In this document: piece after piece, positions 14,473-22,091 of the stretch
Layout: each line of letters opens with the position of its first letter
How positions within the stretch are numbered: the stretch's first letter is position 1
Assembly: GCA_946626605.1 (NCBI GenBank)
Contig: CAMOUL010000021.1
Location: 1-32,460 of the forward strand
Origin: an uncultured Bacteroidales bacterium
Lineage (GTDB): Bacteria > Bacteroidota > Bacteroidia > Bacteroidales > Paludibacteraceae
Direction of reading: 5' to 3'
DNA: 32,460 nt
Position numbers and translations under genes: made by a program
The notes under the pieces: generated by a model
The model's database searches: none
The model's input: only the letters and a program-made list of their open reading frames with translations
Told to the model about the DNA's origin: nothing

Positions 14473-15900
14473 TTAGCGAAGTACAGCGCCTGTAGCGTCG
14501 TAGCGTACGCCGTTCTTGATGATGACGAGCTGGCCGTTCTCGATGGTCTTGAAGGCCTTGACTTCGTCAGCGGTGTTGTTGATAGCGGTAGCGGAAGCCG
14601 GAGCGATAGCCGTAACGATAAGCTCGGGCTGGGTACCATTGTAAACAATGTAAAGACCCTCTACATCGTAGTTACCCTCCTCGGTCGGTTTCAAAGAGCC
14701 TGTTGCACCATAGAGCTGTACGTTCGAGAAGATGTAGTAGTTTTTATTATTCAAAGTTGCTTCCACATTTTTGAAGCTTACAAAATGGTTAATATGCTCG
14801 TCAGTCGGAGCTGCGTCCAACTCGGTCGGAACCGGAGCAACGCCATCGGATGCTACTGCAGTATTGGTCGGGATGATTTCACTTTGGTTTTTGTAAAGCG
14901 TATAGGTAGCTTTCTGGCCTGTGAGTACTTTACCGGCAGTCAGCGCACCATCGTAGTACGTCTTGTTTGCATCATAGATTACCAAAGCTATACCCTCTTC
15001 GTCAATAACGTACGTGTTTTTGCCAGATGCAAAGATGACGGTGAGTGGTTTAAGTGTAACTTCGGTAGTCGGAGCCGCCTCGATGAATTCGCTCAAAGAA
15101 ATCGGAGTAGCCGGTTCTACCTTGGTGAAGGTTTTCTCTACTACAGCGCTGTACTCGTTATTCTCGCTGTCGTAAGCAACAGCCTTCACAGTAGCGGTTT
15201 CAGTGAGCGTGAACGGATTGTCATACGGGAGACTATTCGTTGTAGGGTCAGCACCATCCAAAGTGTAATAAATAGCTGCACCTTCGGTAGCGCAAGTGAT
15301 GGAAACCTGAGTGCTCTCTGTGAACTCAGCGTCACCGGCGATTACCGGAGCAGCCACAGCGGGAGTCGGAGGAACAACTCCACCAGCAAGTTCGATTGCA
15401 ATATAAGCAAAATACGAAGCATTGGCGCCATTCAAGATATCAAAATAGGCATTGCCTTCTACATTAAAGGTATAGATTGTTACATCGCATGATGCATCAT
15501 TTCCGTTTTTATCAACAAATTGATATGTTCCCGTCGTTCCATTCGGTTTTTCTACAGCATCCAAAGCATCAGCTTCAGTACCTGCAGACAGCGTAAAATC
15601 TTTGTCATTTTGCGTAGCAATAGTAATGCTCTTCAAGGCCAACTCGGTGTTGTTCTTAATTTCACCTGCTCCTTTATCGCTTTTACGAAGCTGAATAAAA
15701 GACTTAGCCGCAGCTGCTGCTGGACTTCCCTTACTATTGTACATTACACCGCTGTACCAGAATTCTGCCTCATCTACCGTGAAAGTGTCGCCACTTCCAT
15801 AAGAGCTTTTTATGCCACTTTCGGCAGTAATAGTAATAGTTGTTGCCATCATGCTTCCTGCGAAGAGGACGGCAGCGAGAAGAGAGAAAATTTTTTTCAT
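14473..15900 (-). CDS. Secreted protein with chitobiase C-terminal-like domain
   Basis: A 475-residue exported protein. The signal peptide MKKIFSLLAAVLFAGSMMA is nearly the same as that of the 1373-aa protein. It is followed by a beta-rich domain (~20-160), a CHB_HEX_C-type Ig-like domain (~180-255; ITCATEGAAIYYTLDGADPT, ATVKAVAYD), an OB-like domain (~265-435; SLSEFIEAAP..LKPLTVIF, TYVIDEEGIALVIYD) and a C-terminal NGQLVIIKNGVRYDATG motif. No catalytic residues are recognised; an adhesin or glycan-binding surface role is likely. The frame opens at 16062 but that extension is encoded by octamer repeats; the ATG at 15900 with its signal peptide is clearly the start. Confidence 0.8.
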   Translation of the reverse strand: MKKIFSLLAAVLFAGSMMATTITITAESGIKSSYGSGDTFTVDEAEFWYSGVMYNSKGSPAAAAAKSFIQLRKSDKGAGEIKNNTELALKSITIATQNDKDFTLSAGTEADALDAVEKPNGTTGTYQFVDKNGNDASCDVTIYTFNVEGNAYFDILNGANASYFAYIAIELAGGVVPPTPAVAAPVIAGDAEFTESTQVSITCATEGAAIYYTLDGADPTTNSLPYDNPFTLTETATVKAVAYDSENNEYSAVVEKTFTKVEPATPISLSEFIEAAPTTEVTLKPLTVIFASGKNTYVIDEEGIALVIYDANKTYYDGALTAGKVLTGQKATYTLYKNQSEIIPTNTAVASDGVAPVPTELDAAPTDEHINHFVSFKNVEATLNNKNYYIFSNVQLYGATGSLKPTEEGNYDVEGLYIVYNGTQPELIVTAIAPASATAINNTADEVKAFKTIENGQLVIIKNGVRYDATGAVLR

Positions 15901-15957
15901 AATGTTGATTTTTAAAAAGTTAATATAATGTTTGTTTGTTGGTTGCTTATATTTTTT

Positions 15958-16064
15958 CCGAGATATCGAGGTATCGACAAATCGATATATCAAGGGTCGA
16001 AGTATCGATAAATCGATATATCGAGGGTCGAGGTATCGAGAGATCGAGGGTCGAAGTATCAAGG
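15958..16064. repeat. ATCGA octamer repeat in a 5' leader
   Basis: About thirteen degenerate 7-8-bp units ending in atcga or gtcga (ggtatcga, taaatcga, tatatcga, gggtcga) lie between the promoter at 16083-16114 and the 475-aa gene. The same family occurs in frame in dus at 17574-17612. Confidence 0.9.
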
Positions 16065-16082
16065 TTATTCATAAATCGGGTG

Positions 16083-16114
16083 CAAAGTTACAACATTTTT
16101 TTGACATGTGCAAA
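16083..16114 (-). promoter_or_regulatory. Promoter for the 475-aa secreted protein
   Basis: Minus strand: TTTGCACAT beginning at 16114, 20 nt, then TAACTTTG at 16090-16083 followed by CACCCGATTTATGAA. The promoter lies just after the BASS transporter stop codon. Confidence 0.8.
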
Positions 16115-16132
16115 TAAAATGTTAAATAACAT

Positions 16133-17116
16133 TTATTTTTTATGGGCGACGACAAAAAGTTGGACGGAATTGAAGATATTTTGCCACAAGATATACGCGG
16201 CGGCTCCAAGAGAAGCCATGGGATCGAGGAAGGTGTTCGCCATCCAAACGCCGAGGGAGGTGTTCTTCTGGCCAAAGGCTTGTCCGGCGGTGATACTCGA
16301 GACGCCGGCCATGGTTGTTGGCGCCGCAGCGGGGTTGATGAGAACGTCCTGGTAGTCGGTGCCTTTAGAGGGCGCAGGAAGGTAGTAGCCGATGAGTTTG
16401 CCAAGGCCGAACTGGAGGAGGCAAGCAAAGAAAGAGGCGATGATGAGGATGATAATATTCGATATCTGGGCGTGGAAATTGAGGATGGTGGTCTCCGTCA
16501 CAACGGAGGTCAAGACGACGATAGAAGCGACCCAGAGATAGAAGGGAACGACCGCTATTTTCACGGGCAGAACGAACTCCTTGCGGGTCTTCCATTTGTA
16601 GGCGAGGCGAAGGAGCCAGGCGGAGAAGAAAGGTCCAAGCAGGAGCGGTGCGATGCGGGAGAGGATGAGCAGGAAAGCCGGAAAGAAAGTCATGTTCGCT
16701 GCAGGATTGATAAGCGGGAAAGTAGCCGGAACGATGATCGCTGTCGCAAAATTAGAGAGGAGAGTGAAGGTGGTGAGGTTCTGTATGGAGCCGCCCATTT
16801 TGCCTGCGATGATCGGCGCTGCCGTCGCCGTGGGCATGATAAAACACATGAGGATGCCCTGCGCGAGGATCTTGTCTCCCGTCCAATGAAGGAGTACCGC
16901 GTACGAGGCGAAGGAGAATAGCATCTGGGCAGCCAGAACGACCCAATGCCATTTATGAAGGCGCAGGTCGAGGGGATTCACCTTGCAGAAGGTGAAGAAA
17001 AGCATAAAAAAGATGAGCCACGGGAGCGTGGGCGCCAGCGGCAGGAAGAGTTTATAGCCAAGGGCTCCGATGAGCATCGAGAGCCAGAGGGCGTTGGAGT
17101 CAAAGAATTTTCTCAT
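16133..17116 (-). CDS. BASS-family (bile acid:sodium symporter-like) transporter
   Basis: A 327-residue polytopic membrane protein with about ten hydrophobic segments and the family pattern of two inverted halves: a first crossover with CFIMPTATAAPIIAGKMGG and a second with NPAAAPTTMAGVSSITAGQAF. BASS members are Na+-coupled carriers for bile acids and other organic anions or pantoate; the substrate here is unknown. The ATG at 17116 (MRKFFDSNALWL) is preferred over one seven codons upstream because the extra residues are low-complexity. It lies 175 nt after the dus gene on the same strand, across a structured spacer with no clear promoter. Confidence 0.8.
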   Translation of the reverse strand: MRKFFDSNALWLSMLIGALGYKLFLPLAPTLPWLIFFMLFFTFCKVNPLDLRLHKWHWVVLAAQMLFSFASYAVLLHWTGDKILAQGILMCFIMPTATAAPIIAGKMGGSIQNLTTFTLLSNFATAIIVPATFPLINPAANMTFFPAFLLILSRIAPLLLGPFFSAWLLRLAYKWKTRKEFVLPVKIAVVPFYLWVASIVVLTSVVTETTILNFHAQISNIIILIIASFFACLLQFGLGKLIGYYLPAPSKGTDYQDVLINPAAAPTTMAGVSSITAGQAFGQKNTSLGVWMANTFLDPMASLGAAAYILWQNIFNSVQLFVVAHKK

Positions 17117-17145
17117 TTTATTAAAAGAAAAAAACATTAAAAACC

Positions 17146-17267
17146 CTTTTACGCGCTTAAGCTACGCTCTATGCGTACTTTGTTGTAAAAAAACTCCTTG
17201 CGTGCAAGCACACAGATAGTTTTTTCCGCCAAACTCCGCACCCCTTACTGGGTAAAGCGCGCAAAAG
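17146..17267 (-). promoter_or_regulatory. Structured ~120-nt element between dus and the BASS gene
   Basis: The ends pair (CTTTTACGCGCTT with AAGCGCGCAAAAG, one mismatch). Inside, AAAAAACT pairs with AGTTTTTT around a TGTGTGC/GCACGCA hairpin, and TACGC-ATAGA-GCGTA forms another. Read on the minus strand it would be the leader of the transporter gene. It shares AGAGCGTAGC with the RNA-gene leader elements. It matches no riboswitch class that I recognise. Confidence 0.4.
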
Positions 17268-17290
17268 ACATAAACATATAAAACAATTAT

Positions 17291-18373
17291 TTATCCATTA
17301 CCCCATTGGGCAACGATGGAGTCCATGATGGCAAAGACCTCTTCGACGGTCTCTGCACGGAGGAGGGCGATGCGGGTTTGTTTGAAGTTATCAAGGCCTT
17401 TGAAGACCGGGGATGCAGCAAAATGCCGGCGTGAATGAATGATGCCTTTTCGCTCGTCGTTGCCGCACCAGGCGATGGAAGCGAGGACGTGCTCTTTTAG
17501 GACCGCAACTTTCTCGCTCATGGAAAGGGGGATAATAACCCCACCCCGTCCCTCCCCACAAGGGAGGGAGATTTCCGAGATATCGACAGATCGATATATC
17601 GAGTTATCGAGTCCGGCTTTCATTTCTGCGAAGAGCCAGGGTGCACCAAAGGTGGCGCGGCCGACCATGATGGCGTCCACTCCGTAGCGGTCGAAACACT
17701 CGCGTGCGCGTTCGGGCGTGCACACGTCCCCGTTCCCTATTATAGGTATATGTATGCGCGGGTTGTTTTTCACTTCTCCGATGAGGGTCCAGTCTGCTTC
17801 GCCGCGGTACATCTGCGAACGAGTACGGCCATGGATGGCGAGTTCGGTAATACCGCAGTCCTGAAGGGCTTCAGCGAGGGAGACGATGAAATATTCCGAA
17901 TTATCGATATTTCGATATTCCGATATTCCGAGCGGATTGACGCGGGGAATGAGATCTTTTTCATCCCAGCCGAGACGGGTCTTGGCGGTGACGGGCGTAT
18001 GGACGGCGTTAACGACTGCGCGGGTAATCTCGAGCATTTTCGGAACGTCCTTCAAGAGACCGGCTCCGGCACCTTTTCCTGCCACTTTCTTCACGGGGCA
18101 TCCGAAGTTGATGTCGATGAAATCCGGGCGCGCTTGCTCGACGATGATGGCCGCGTCGCGCATGGCTTCCGGTTCGCGTCCGTAGATCTGGATAGCTACC
18201 GGCCGCTCGGCATCGGAGATGGTTAGCTTGCGGGTCGTAGAGGCTATATCGCGAACGAGGGCGTCGGCGTTAACGAACTCCGTATATACGCGATCGGCTC
18301 CGTAGCGCTTGCATAGCGCACGGAAGGCCGGATCGGTGACGTCCTCCATAGGAGCCAAATATATTTTTTTCAT
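17291..18373 (-). CDS. dusB: tRNA-dihydrouridine synthase (Dus family) with two repeat insertions
   Basis: FMN enzyme reducing uridine in the tRNA D loop. The TIM-barrel motifs are present: YLAPMEDVTDPAFRALC at the start, INFGCPVKKVAGKGAGAGLL with the catalytic Cys, AIHGRTRSQMYRGEADW, IPIIGNGDV and IMVGRATFGAPWLF. It has 360 residues, somewhat longer than usual, because of two apparent insertions: about 143-161 (GISEYRNIDNSEYF) and about 252-281 (SIYRSVDISEISLPCGEGRG). Both coincide with short-period repeats. Its ATG overlaps the HD-protein stop (ATGA). The family is certain; assignment to DusB rather than another Dus subgroup is likely. Confidence 0.9.
   Translation of the reverse strand: MKKIYLAPMEDVTDPAFRALCKRYGADRVYTEFVNADALVRDIASTTRKLTISDAERPVAIQIYGREPEAMRDAAIIVEQARPDFIDINFGCPVKKVAGKGAGAGLLKDVPKMLEITRAVVNAVHTPVTAKTRLGWDEKDLIPRVNPLGISEYRNIDNSEYFIVSLAEALQDCGITELAIHGRTRSQMYRGEADWTLIGEVKNNPRIHIPIIGNGDVCTPERARECFDRYGVDAIMVGRATFGAPWLFAEMKAGLDNSIYRSVDISEISLPCGEGRGGVIIPLSMSEKVAVLKEHVLASIAWCGNDERKGIIHSRRHFAASPVFKGLDNFKQTRIALLRAETVEEVFAIMDSIVAQWGNG
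17531..17612. repeat. Composite repeat inside dus: CCCTCC palindrome plus ATCGA octamers
   Basis: A palindromic segment (CCCTCCC-cacaa-GGGAGGG with preceding acccc units, 17531-17571) adjoins ATCGA octamers (17574-17612). The first resembles the spacer repeat at 28080-28119; the second is the family found at 15958-16064. Together they encode an in-frame insertion of about 27 residues. Confidence 0.85.
17891..17932. repeat. Octamer repeat (TATTCCGA) inside dus
   Basis: About five units (attccga, attatcga, tatttcga, tattccga, tattccga) encode an in-frame insertion of about 14 residues in the barrel. Confidence 0.85.
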
Positions 18374-20304
18374 TTATTCAACGTGGGATACGAAATACGA
18401 TGATGATTCATGGCGGTGAGGCGGGTTGTGAAGACGCGCCGGATGTCCTCTACGTCCTTGAAGGAGAGAGGCGTCTCGGCAAACTGACCATCGGCTATCT
18501 GCGCATCGATCATCTGGTTCACCGCCTTGGCGATGGAGGCTTCGGAGTAGTCATCGAGGCTGCGCGAACGGGCTTCGATAGCGTCCGCCATCATGAGGAT
18601 GGCTGCCTCTTTAGTCGAAGGCTTGGGACCTTTGTAACGGAAGAGGGACTCGTCCACGGACTCCTTGGGATGGGTGTTGCAATAAGTGTTATAGAAATAC
18701 CGCACGAGGGAGGTGCCGTGGTGGGTTGTGATAAAATTGACCACCACTTCGGGCAGGTGATTCTTGCGGGCAATGCGTTCTCCTTCGGTCACATGCGAGA
18801 TGACGACTTGCGCCGCATCACGGGGATCCATAGCGAGCAAGGGGTTGTCGGAGCCATTCTGGTTTTCCGTATAGTAAAGCGGGTCGGTCATCTTTCCGAT
18901 GTCGTGGTAGAGGGCGCCCGTACGAACGAGAAGCGCGTTTGCGCCGATGGTCTTTGCCGCCTCGGCTGCGAGGTTAGAGACCTGCATGGAGTGTTGGAAA
19001 GTGCCTGGGGCTTTCTCTGCGAGGGCATGTAAGAGGTCGGAGTTGATATCCGTCAGCTCGATTAGAGTGATCGAGGAGATGAAACGGAAGAGTTTCTCGA
19101 AAGCGTAGATCAGTCCGTAGCAACCGATGGTGAGGAGGCAACAGATAGCGAAATAGAGGTACATCCAGAGGTTGATAGAGGACCAGGCGCCGGTCTGCGC
19201 AAAAGTGATGGCGGTATAGGCAACCACCTGCGAGAGGAGTATCCATGCGGCCGTCTGGGTGAGCTGCGCGCGGCGTGTCATGTCAGAAAGCGAAGAGACA
19301 GCCGTCATTCCGACCACAACCTGAATGAAGAAGAACTCTACGGGCGCAGGCACGACGATGGAGGTGATGAGGATGGTGGTGAAATGCAGGAAGAGAGCCG
19401 TTCGTGAGTCAAAGAAGACGCGCGTTAAGATAGGTACCCACGCGAAGGGAATGATATACACGGAGAGGTTAAAACGCAAGGCAAGGCACGCGAGTCCGAT
19501 GACGATAAACATCTGGAGACAGAAGAAAAGAACTGTCGATAGGGAGCGCAGGTACGCCTCGCGGAAGACGTATAAGTAAATCGCAAAAAGGCAGAGGAAA
19601 AGGATGACGAGCATCGCTTCGCCGAGGATGGAGATGGTGCGTTGCTTGGTACCGATCTCTTCGTCGTCATAGGCTCTGCGGAGAGATTGCAGGACCTGAT
19701 ACGAACGCTCCGTAACGATCTCTCCGTTACCAATGATTTTCTCGCCTTTCTGCACCATTCCCTGGGTCGGCGAGAGGGTCTCAAAGAGATGCTCGCGCAT
19801 GGTCTCGGTGAGGGCGGTATCCATCTCGAGGTTCTGCGCGCAGTCATACCCAAAACGCTCATAAGCGGACTTGGGGGTGTAGATATCCGAGAGTGGATAG
19901 GTCTTCGCTACGCGTCCGTTCATGATGGAGATGCGAGAGAACGACTGCGCCTGGAGCCACTCCATATCTTGGAGAGAGAGGACGGGCACTTGGCGCTGTA
20001 CACGAGGGATGTAACGATAGCAGGGCGCGAAGGTAGAGAGGAGTTGAGCCTGCTCTTTCTGAAGCTGCTCGTCGGTCTTGTAGATCGGAAAATCGAAATC
20101 CGCCGTGAGGGTCGCTGCGCCCCATGGTTTGCCCACCTCGTAGTAGTAGCGGAAGGCGTTGTTATAGCGAGGGAACATCAGGACGATGATTGCAGCGAGG
20201 ATGACAAAAACGCCGAGACGCAAGATGATATGAGCCATCTTGCTATTTAGCATTTTGTCATTTACGATTTGGCTATTTATTATGCCATTTAGCCATTTTA
20301 TCAT
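18370..20304 (-). CDS. 7TMR-HD family membrane HD phosphohydrolase (PgpH-like)
   Basis: A 644-residue protein: N-terminal membrane anchor (ILRLGVFVILAAIIVLMF), an extracytoplasmic domain (~50-230; GEKIIGNGEIVTERSYQVL), a cluster of about seven transmembrane helices (~235-405) and a cytoplasmic HD domain with HDIGKMTDP near 466, VVISHVTEGE and FITTHHGTS. This is the architecture of PgpH, a c-di-AMP phosphodiesterase in Firmicutes; the activity in this organism is inferred. The first ATG at 20304 overlaps the upstream stop (ATGA). The first ~23 residues (MIKWLNGIINSQIVNDKM...) are encoded by heptamer repeats, so an internal start at MLNSKM or MAHII is possible. Confidence 0.85.
   Translation of the reverse strand: MIKWLNGIINSQIVNDKMLNSKMAHIILRLGVFVILAAIIVLMFPRYNNAFRYYYEVGKPWGAATLTADFDFPIYKTDEQLQKEQAQLLSTFAPCYRYIPRVQRQVPVLSLQDMEWLQAQSFSRISIMNGRVAKTYPLSDIYTPKSAYERFGYDCAQNLEMDTALTETMREHLFETLSPTQGMVQKGEKIIGNGEIVTERSYQVLQSLRRAYDDEEIGTKQRTISILGEAMLVILFLCLFAIYLYVFREAYLRSLSTVLFFCLQMFIVIGLACLALRFNLSVYIIPFAWVPILTRVFFDSRTALFLHFTTILITSIVVPAPVEFFFIQVVVGMTAVSSLSDMTRRAQLTQTAAWILLSQVVAYTAITFAQTGAWSSINLWMYLYFAICCLLTIGCYGLIYAFEKLFRFISSITLIELTDINSDLLHALAEKAPGTFQHSMQVSNLAAEAAKTIGANALLVRTGALYHDIGKMTDPLYYTENQNGSDNPLLAMDPRDAAQVVISHVTEGERIARKNHLPEVVVNFITTHHGTSLVRYFYNTYCNTHPKESVDESLFRYKGPKPSTKEAAILMMADAIEARSRSLDDYSEASIAKAVNQMIDAQIADGQFAETPLSFKDVEDIRRVFTTRLTAMNHHRISYPTLNK
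20240..20303. repeat. Heptamer repeat (CATTTAG/CATTTTG) at the start of the HD-protein gene
   Basis: Degenerate units such as ctatttag, cattttgt, catttacg, ctatttat, catttag, ccatttta. The same family occurs at 20733-20798 and 26738-26799. Here it forms the coding start of one gene and touches the end of the gene upstream. Confidence 0.8.
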
Positions 20305-21473
20305 GATCGTTTGGATTTAAAGAATTCTTGTATGAGTTGTCGGCACTCGGTCTCAAGGACGCCGGATGTGACGGTTGCTTTGGGGTGAAAAGCCCGTGGA
20401 GCATAGGTTGCGAAGCCTCTTTTCGGATCGGGAGCGCCATAGACGATGCGGCTTATCTGCGCCCAACCGATAGCTCCTGCGCACATAGTGCAGGGTTCGA
20501 CGGTGACGTAGAGAGTTGCGTCCGGGAGATACTTACCACCAACGGTCTGCGAAGCCGCGGTGATCGCCTGTATCTCCGCATGGGCGGTGACGTCGGAGAG
20601 GGTCTCTGTCAGGTTGTGTCCTCGGCCGATGATCCGGTTCTGCGAGACGATGACGCAGCCGATGGGGATCTCGTCTGCAGCGAGGGCTTTCTCTGCCTCG
20701 CAGAGGGCGAGGCGCATGAAGCGCTCATCCGCATCATTTACCATTTGATCATTTACCATTTGGTCATTTATTGAGTCATTTAGCAATTTAGCCATTTGAC
20801 AAAAGTCTTTGAGCGTCTCGGGATGGGACTCGAAGTGGTTACCGATGACGACGATGTCGGCGCCGGCGGAATAAGCCGCTTGCATCGCTTCGGGGGTACG
20901 TATTCCGCCACCTACAATAAGAGGGATGGAGGTATTTTTTCTCACCTCGCGGATGATGCCCGGCGAGACGGGGATTTGGGCACCTGAACCTGCCTCAAGG
21001 TAGATGGCTTTTTTGCCCATGAGTTCGGCCGCGATACAGGTGTCGATGATCGTTTGAAGGTTTGAAGGTTTGAGAGGTTTCGTTCCCGTCACGCGCATGG
21101 TCGAAGTCTCTACCCCGCCATCAATCAGGATGTACGCCGTCGGGATGACGGTAATAGACGAGCCATGTATGGCTCTTGCCGCTCTGACCTGCTGATGAAC
21201 AAGGTATTCGGGATTGTCGCCGGAAAGCAAAGAGAGGTAGAGGATGGCATCTGCTTCGGGAGTAAACTGAGAGGCGTTTCCGGGAAAGAGAATAATTGAT
21301 AATTGACAATTGACAATTGACAATTTTTCGCGGAGAGCACGGACGAAGGGCGTTGTATCACCACCGGTAGAACCACCGACGAAGATGTAGTCGGGATGGC
21401 AGTCCGGAGTGATGGGCAGCGCTGACAGATCAGCTTTTTCGGGATCGAGTAATATGGCTAATTTTTTGTCCAT
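20301..21473 (-). CDS. GGGP-synthase-like protein fused to tRNA adenosine deaminase TadA
   Basis: A 390-residue open frame joining two enzymes. Residues 1-~230 match the PcrB/geranylgeranylglyceryl phosphate synthase family (ILLDPEKAD, YIFVGGSTGG, AIYLEAGSGA, IVGGGIRTPE, DIVVIGNHFE), which joins a polyprenyl diphosphate to glycerol-1-phosphate. Residues ~248-390 match TadA, which makes inosine at the tRNA wobble position: zinc/catalytic H298-A-E300 and PCTMC (327-331). The linker, about 230-247 (NDSINDQMVNDQMVND), is encoded by a heptamer repeat. Two more repeat-encoded stretches lie at 50-61 and about 130-140. An internal TadA start (Met239, Met244 or Met253) is possible, but no stop separates the two parts. 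It overlaps gldD by 16 nt and the HD-protein gene by 4 nt. Confidence 0.85.
   Translation of the reverse strand: MDKKLAILLDPEKADLSALPITPDCHPDYIFVGGSTGGDTTPFVRALREKLSIVNCQLSIILFPGNASQFTPEADAILYLSLLSGDNPEYLVHQQVRAARAIHGSSITVIPTAYILIDGGVETSTMRVTGTKPLKPSNLQTIIDTCIAAELMGKKAIYLEAGSGAQIPVSPGIIREVRKNTSIPLIVGGGIRTPEAMQAAYSAGADIVVIGNHFESHPETLKDFCQMAKLLNDSINDQMVNDQMVNDADERFMRLALCEAEKALAADEIPIGCVIVSQNRIIGRGHNLTETLSDVTAHAEIQAITAASQTVGGKYLPDATLYVTVEPCTMCAGAIGWAQISRIVYGAPDPKRGFATYAPRAFHPKATVTSGVLETECRQLIQEFFKSKRS
20733..20798. repeat. Heptamer repeat forming the GGGPS-TadA linker
   Basis: Units catttac, catttgat, catttac, catttggt, catttatt, catttag, caatttag, ccattt on the plus strand. It lies exactly at the junction of the two enzyme domains. 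It shares the string ccatttggtcattta with the spacer at 26738-26799. Confidence 0.9.
21051..21082. repeat. Octamer repeat (GTTTGAAG) inside the fusion gene
   Basis: Three to four units of gtttgaag encode KPLKPSNLQT within the GGGPS-like domain. Confidence 0.6.
21292..21325. repeat. Heptamer repeat (ATTGACA) inside the fusion gene
   Basis: Units aattgat, aattgac (x3), aattttt. It encodes KLSIVNCQLSII between the first and second strands of the GGGPS-like barrel. The same family encodes the gldD signal peptide at 22009-22044. Confidence 0.9.
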
Positions 21474-22072
21474 TCGAAGGTTTCTACCATTTTGATGATA
21501 TCTGCGCGGAGATAGTTATAGACGGGTGCGAGGGAGTCGGCGTTCGGGGGACAGTTACAATAAACCGACGCCCGGAAGAAATGGCGGGTAGAGTCGGTCA
21601 CAAAAAACTGGCAGGACGATGCGGTGTTTCCCTCCAGATCGAAAAGAACGCCATAGACGGACGCCTCGGGATGCGCGTATTCCTGCTCGGGAATCGCCGT
21701 TGCGAACGATGCGTTACGATAGACGAACTCCAGGGCATCGTTGGTAAGTTCGCGGAGGTTGTTTTGGACGGGCTTATAGGAGCAGTAGATAGTAGCATCC
21801 AAAGCGGGGTAGTAGATATTGATCCAATAAGGTTCGGAGACATCCGTACGAGGCTGAACGACTGCGTTGCGGGAAAGGGCGAAAGTATAGGGGAATGATG
21901 AATTGAAATCTACATAGGCGGTATCGGGAGTGGTGATCCGATAGTAACCGTACGGACGCGGGGTATAGCTGTTGTTGCATGATGCACATGCAAACAACAG
22001 GAGAATGGATAATTGACAATTGACAATTGATAATTGAGAATTATGTTTTCTATTTTTTTGTAAAAAGCCCAT
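21458..22072 (-). CDS. gldD: GldD-type gliding/T9SS-associated lipoprotein
   Basis: A 204-residue lipoprotein; the mature part (NNSYTPRPYGYYRI, FALSRNAVVQP, WINIYYPALDATIYCSYKP, PEASVYGVLFDLEGNTASSCQFFVTDS, HFFRASVYCNCPPNADSLAPV) fits GldD, needed for gliding and linked to type IX secretion in Flavobacterium. Non-gliding Bacteroidales also carry it. The signal peptide is unusual: residues about 10-24 (HNSQLSIVNCQLSIL) are encoded by ATTGACA heptamers, leading into LLLFAC, a plausible lipobox with Cys29 lipidated. Start at 22072 is the only Met before this. It heads the operon gldD - GGGPS::TadA - HD protein - dus, with a 16-nt overlap with the next gene. Confidence 0.75.
   Translation of the reverse strand: MGFLQKNRKHNSQLSIVNCQLSILLLFACASCNNSYTPRPYGYYRITTPDTAYVDFNSSFPYTFALSRNAVVQPRTDVSEPYWINIYYPALDATIYCSYKPVQNNLRELTNDALEFVYRNASFATAIPEQEYAHPEASVYGVLFDLEGNTASSCQFFVTDSTRHFFRASVYCNCPPNADSLAPVYNYLRADIIKMVETFEWTKN
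22009..22044. repeat. Heptamer repeat (ATTGACA) encoding the gldD signal peptide
   Basis: About five units of aattgac/aattgat/aattgag. It covers the region encoding residues about 10-21, part of the export signal. Confidence 0.9.
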
Positions 22073-22091
22073 AATATTCCAAAATACGGCA

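Noticed and set aside
15958..16064. CRISPR array
   Set aside because: Units are 7-8 bp, contiguous and degenerate, with no spacers and no cas genes nearby.
17140..17290. Known riboswitch (TPP, SAM, preQ1 or cobalamin type) upstream of the BASS gene
   Set aside because: The spacer folds, but I could not find the conserved core of any class I know; it is left as an unassigned structured element.
16063..22072. Horizontally acquired island
   Set aside because: Codon use, overlapping gene junctions and promoter type match the rest of the window; the odd sequence is confined to short repeats.
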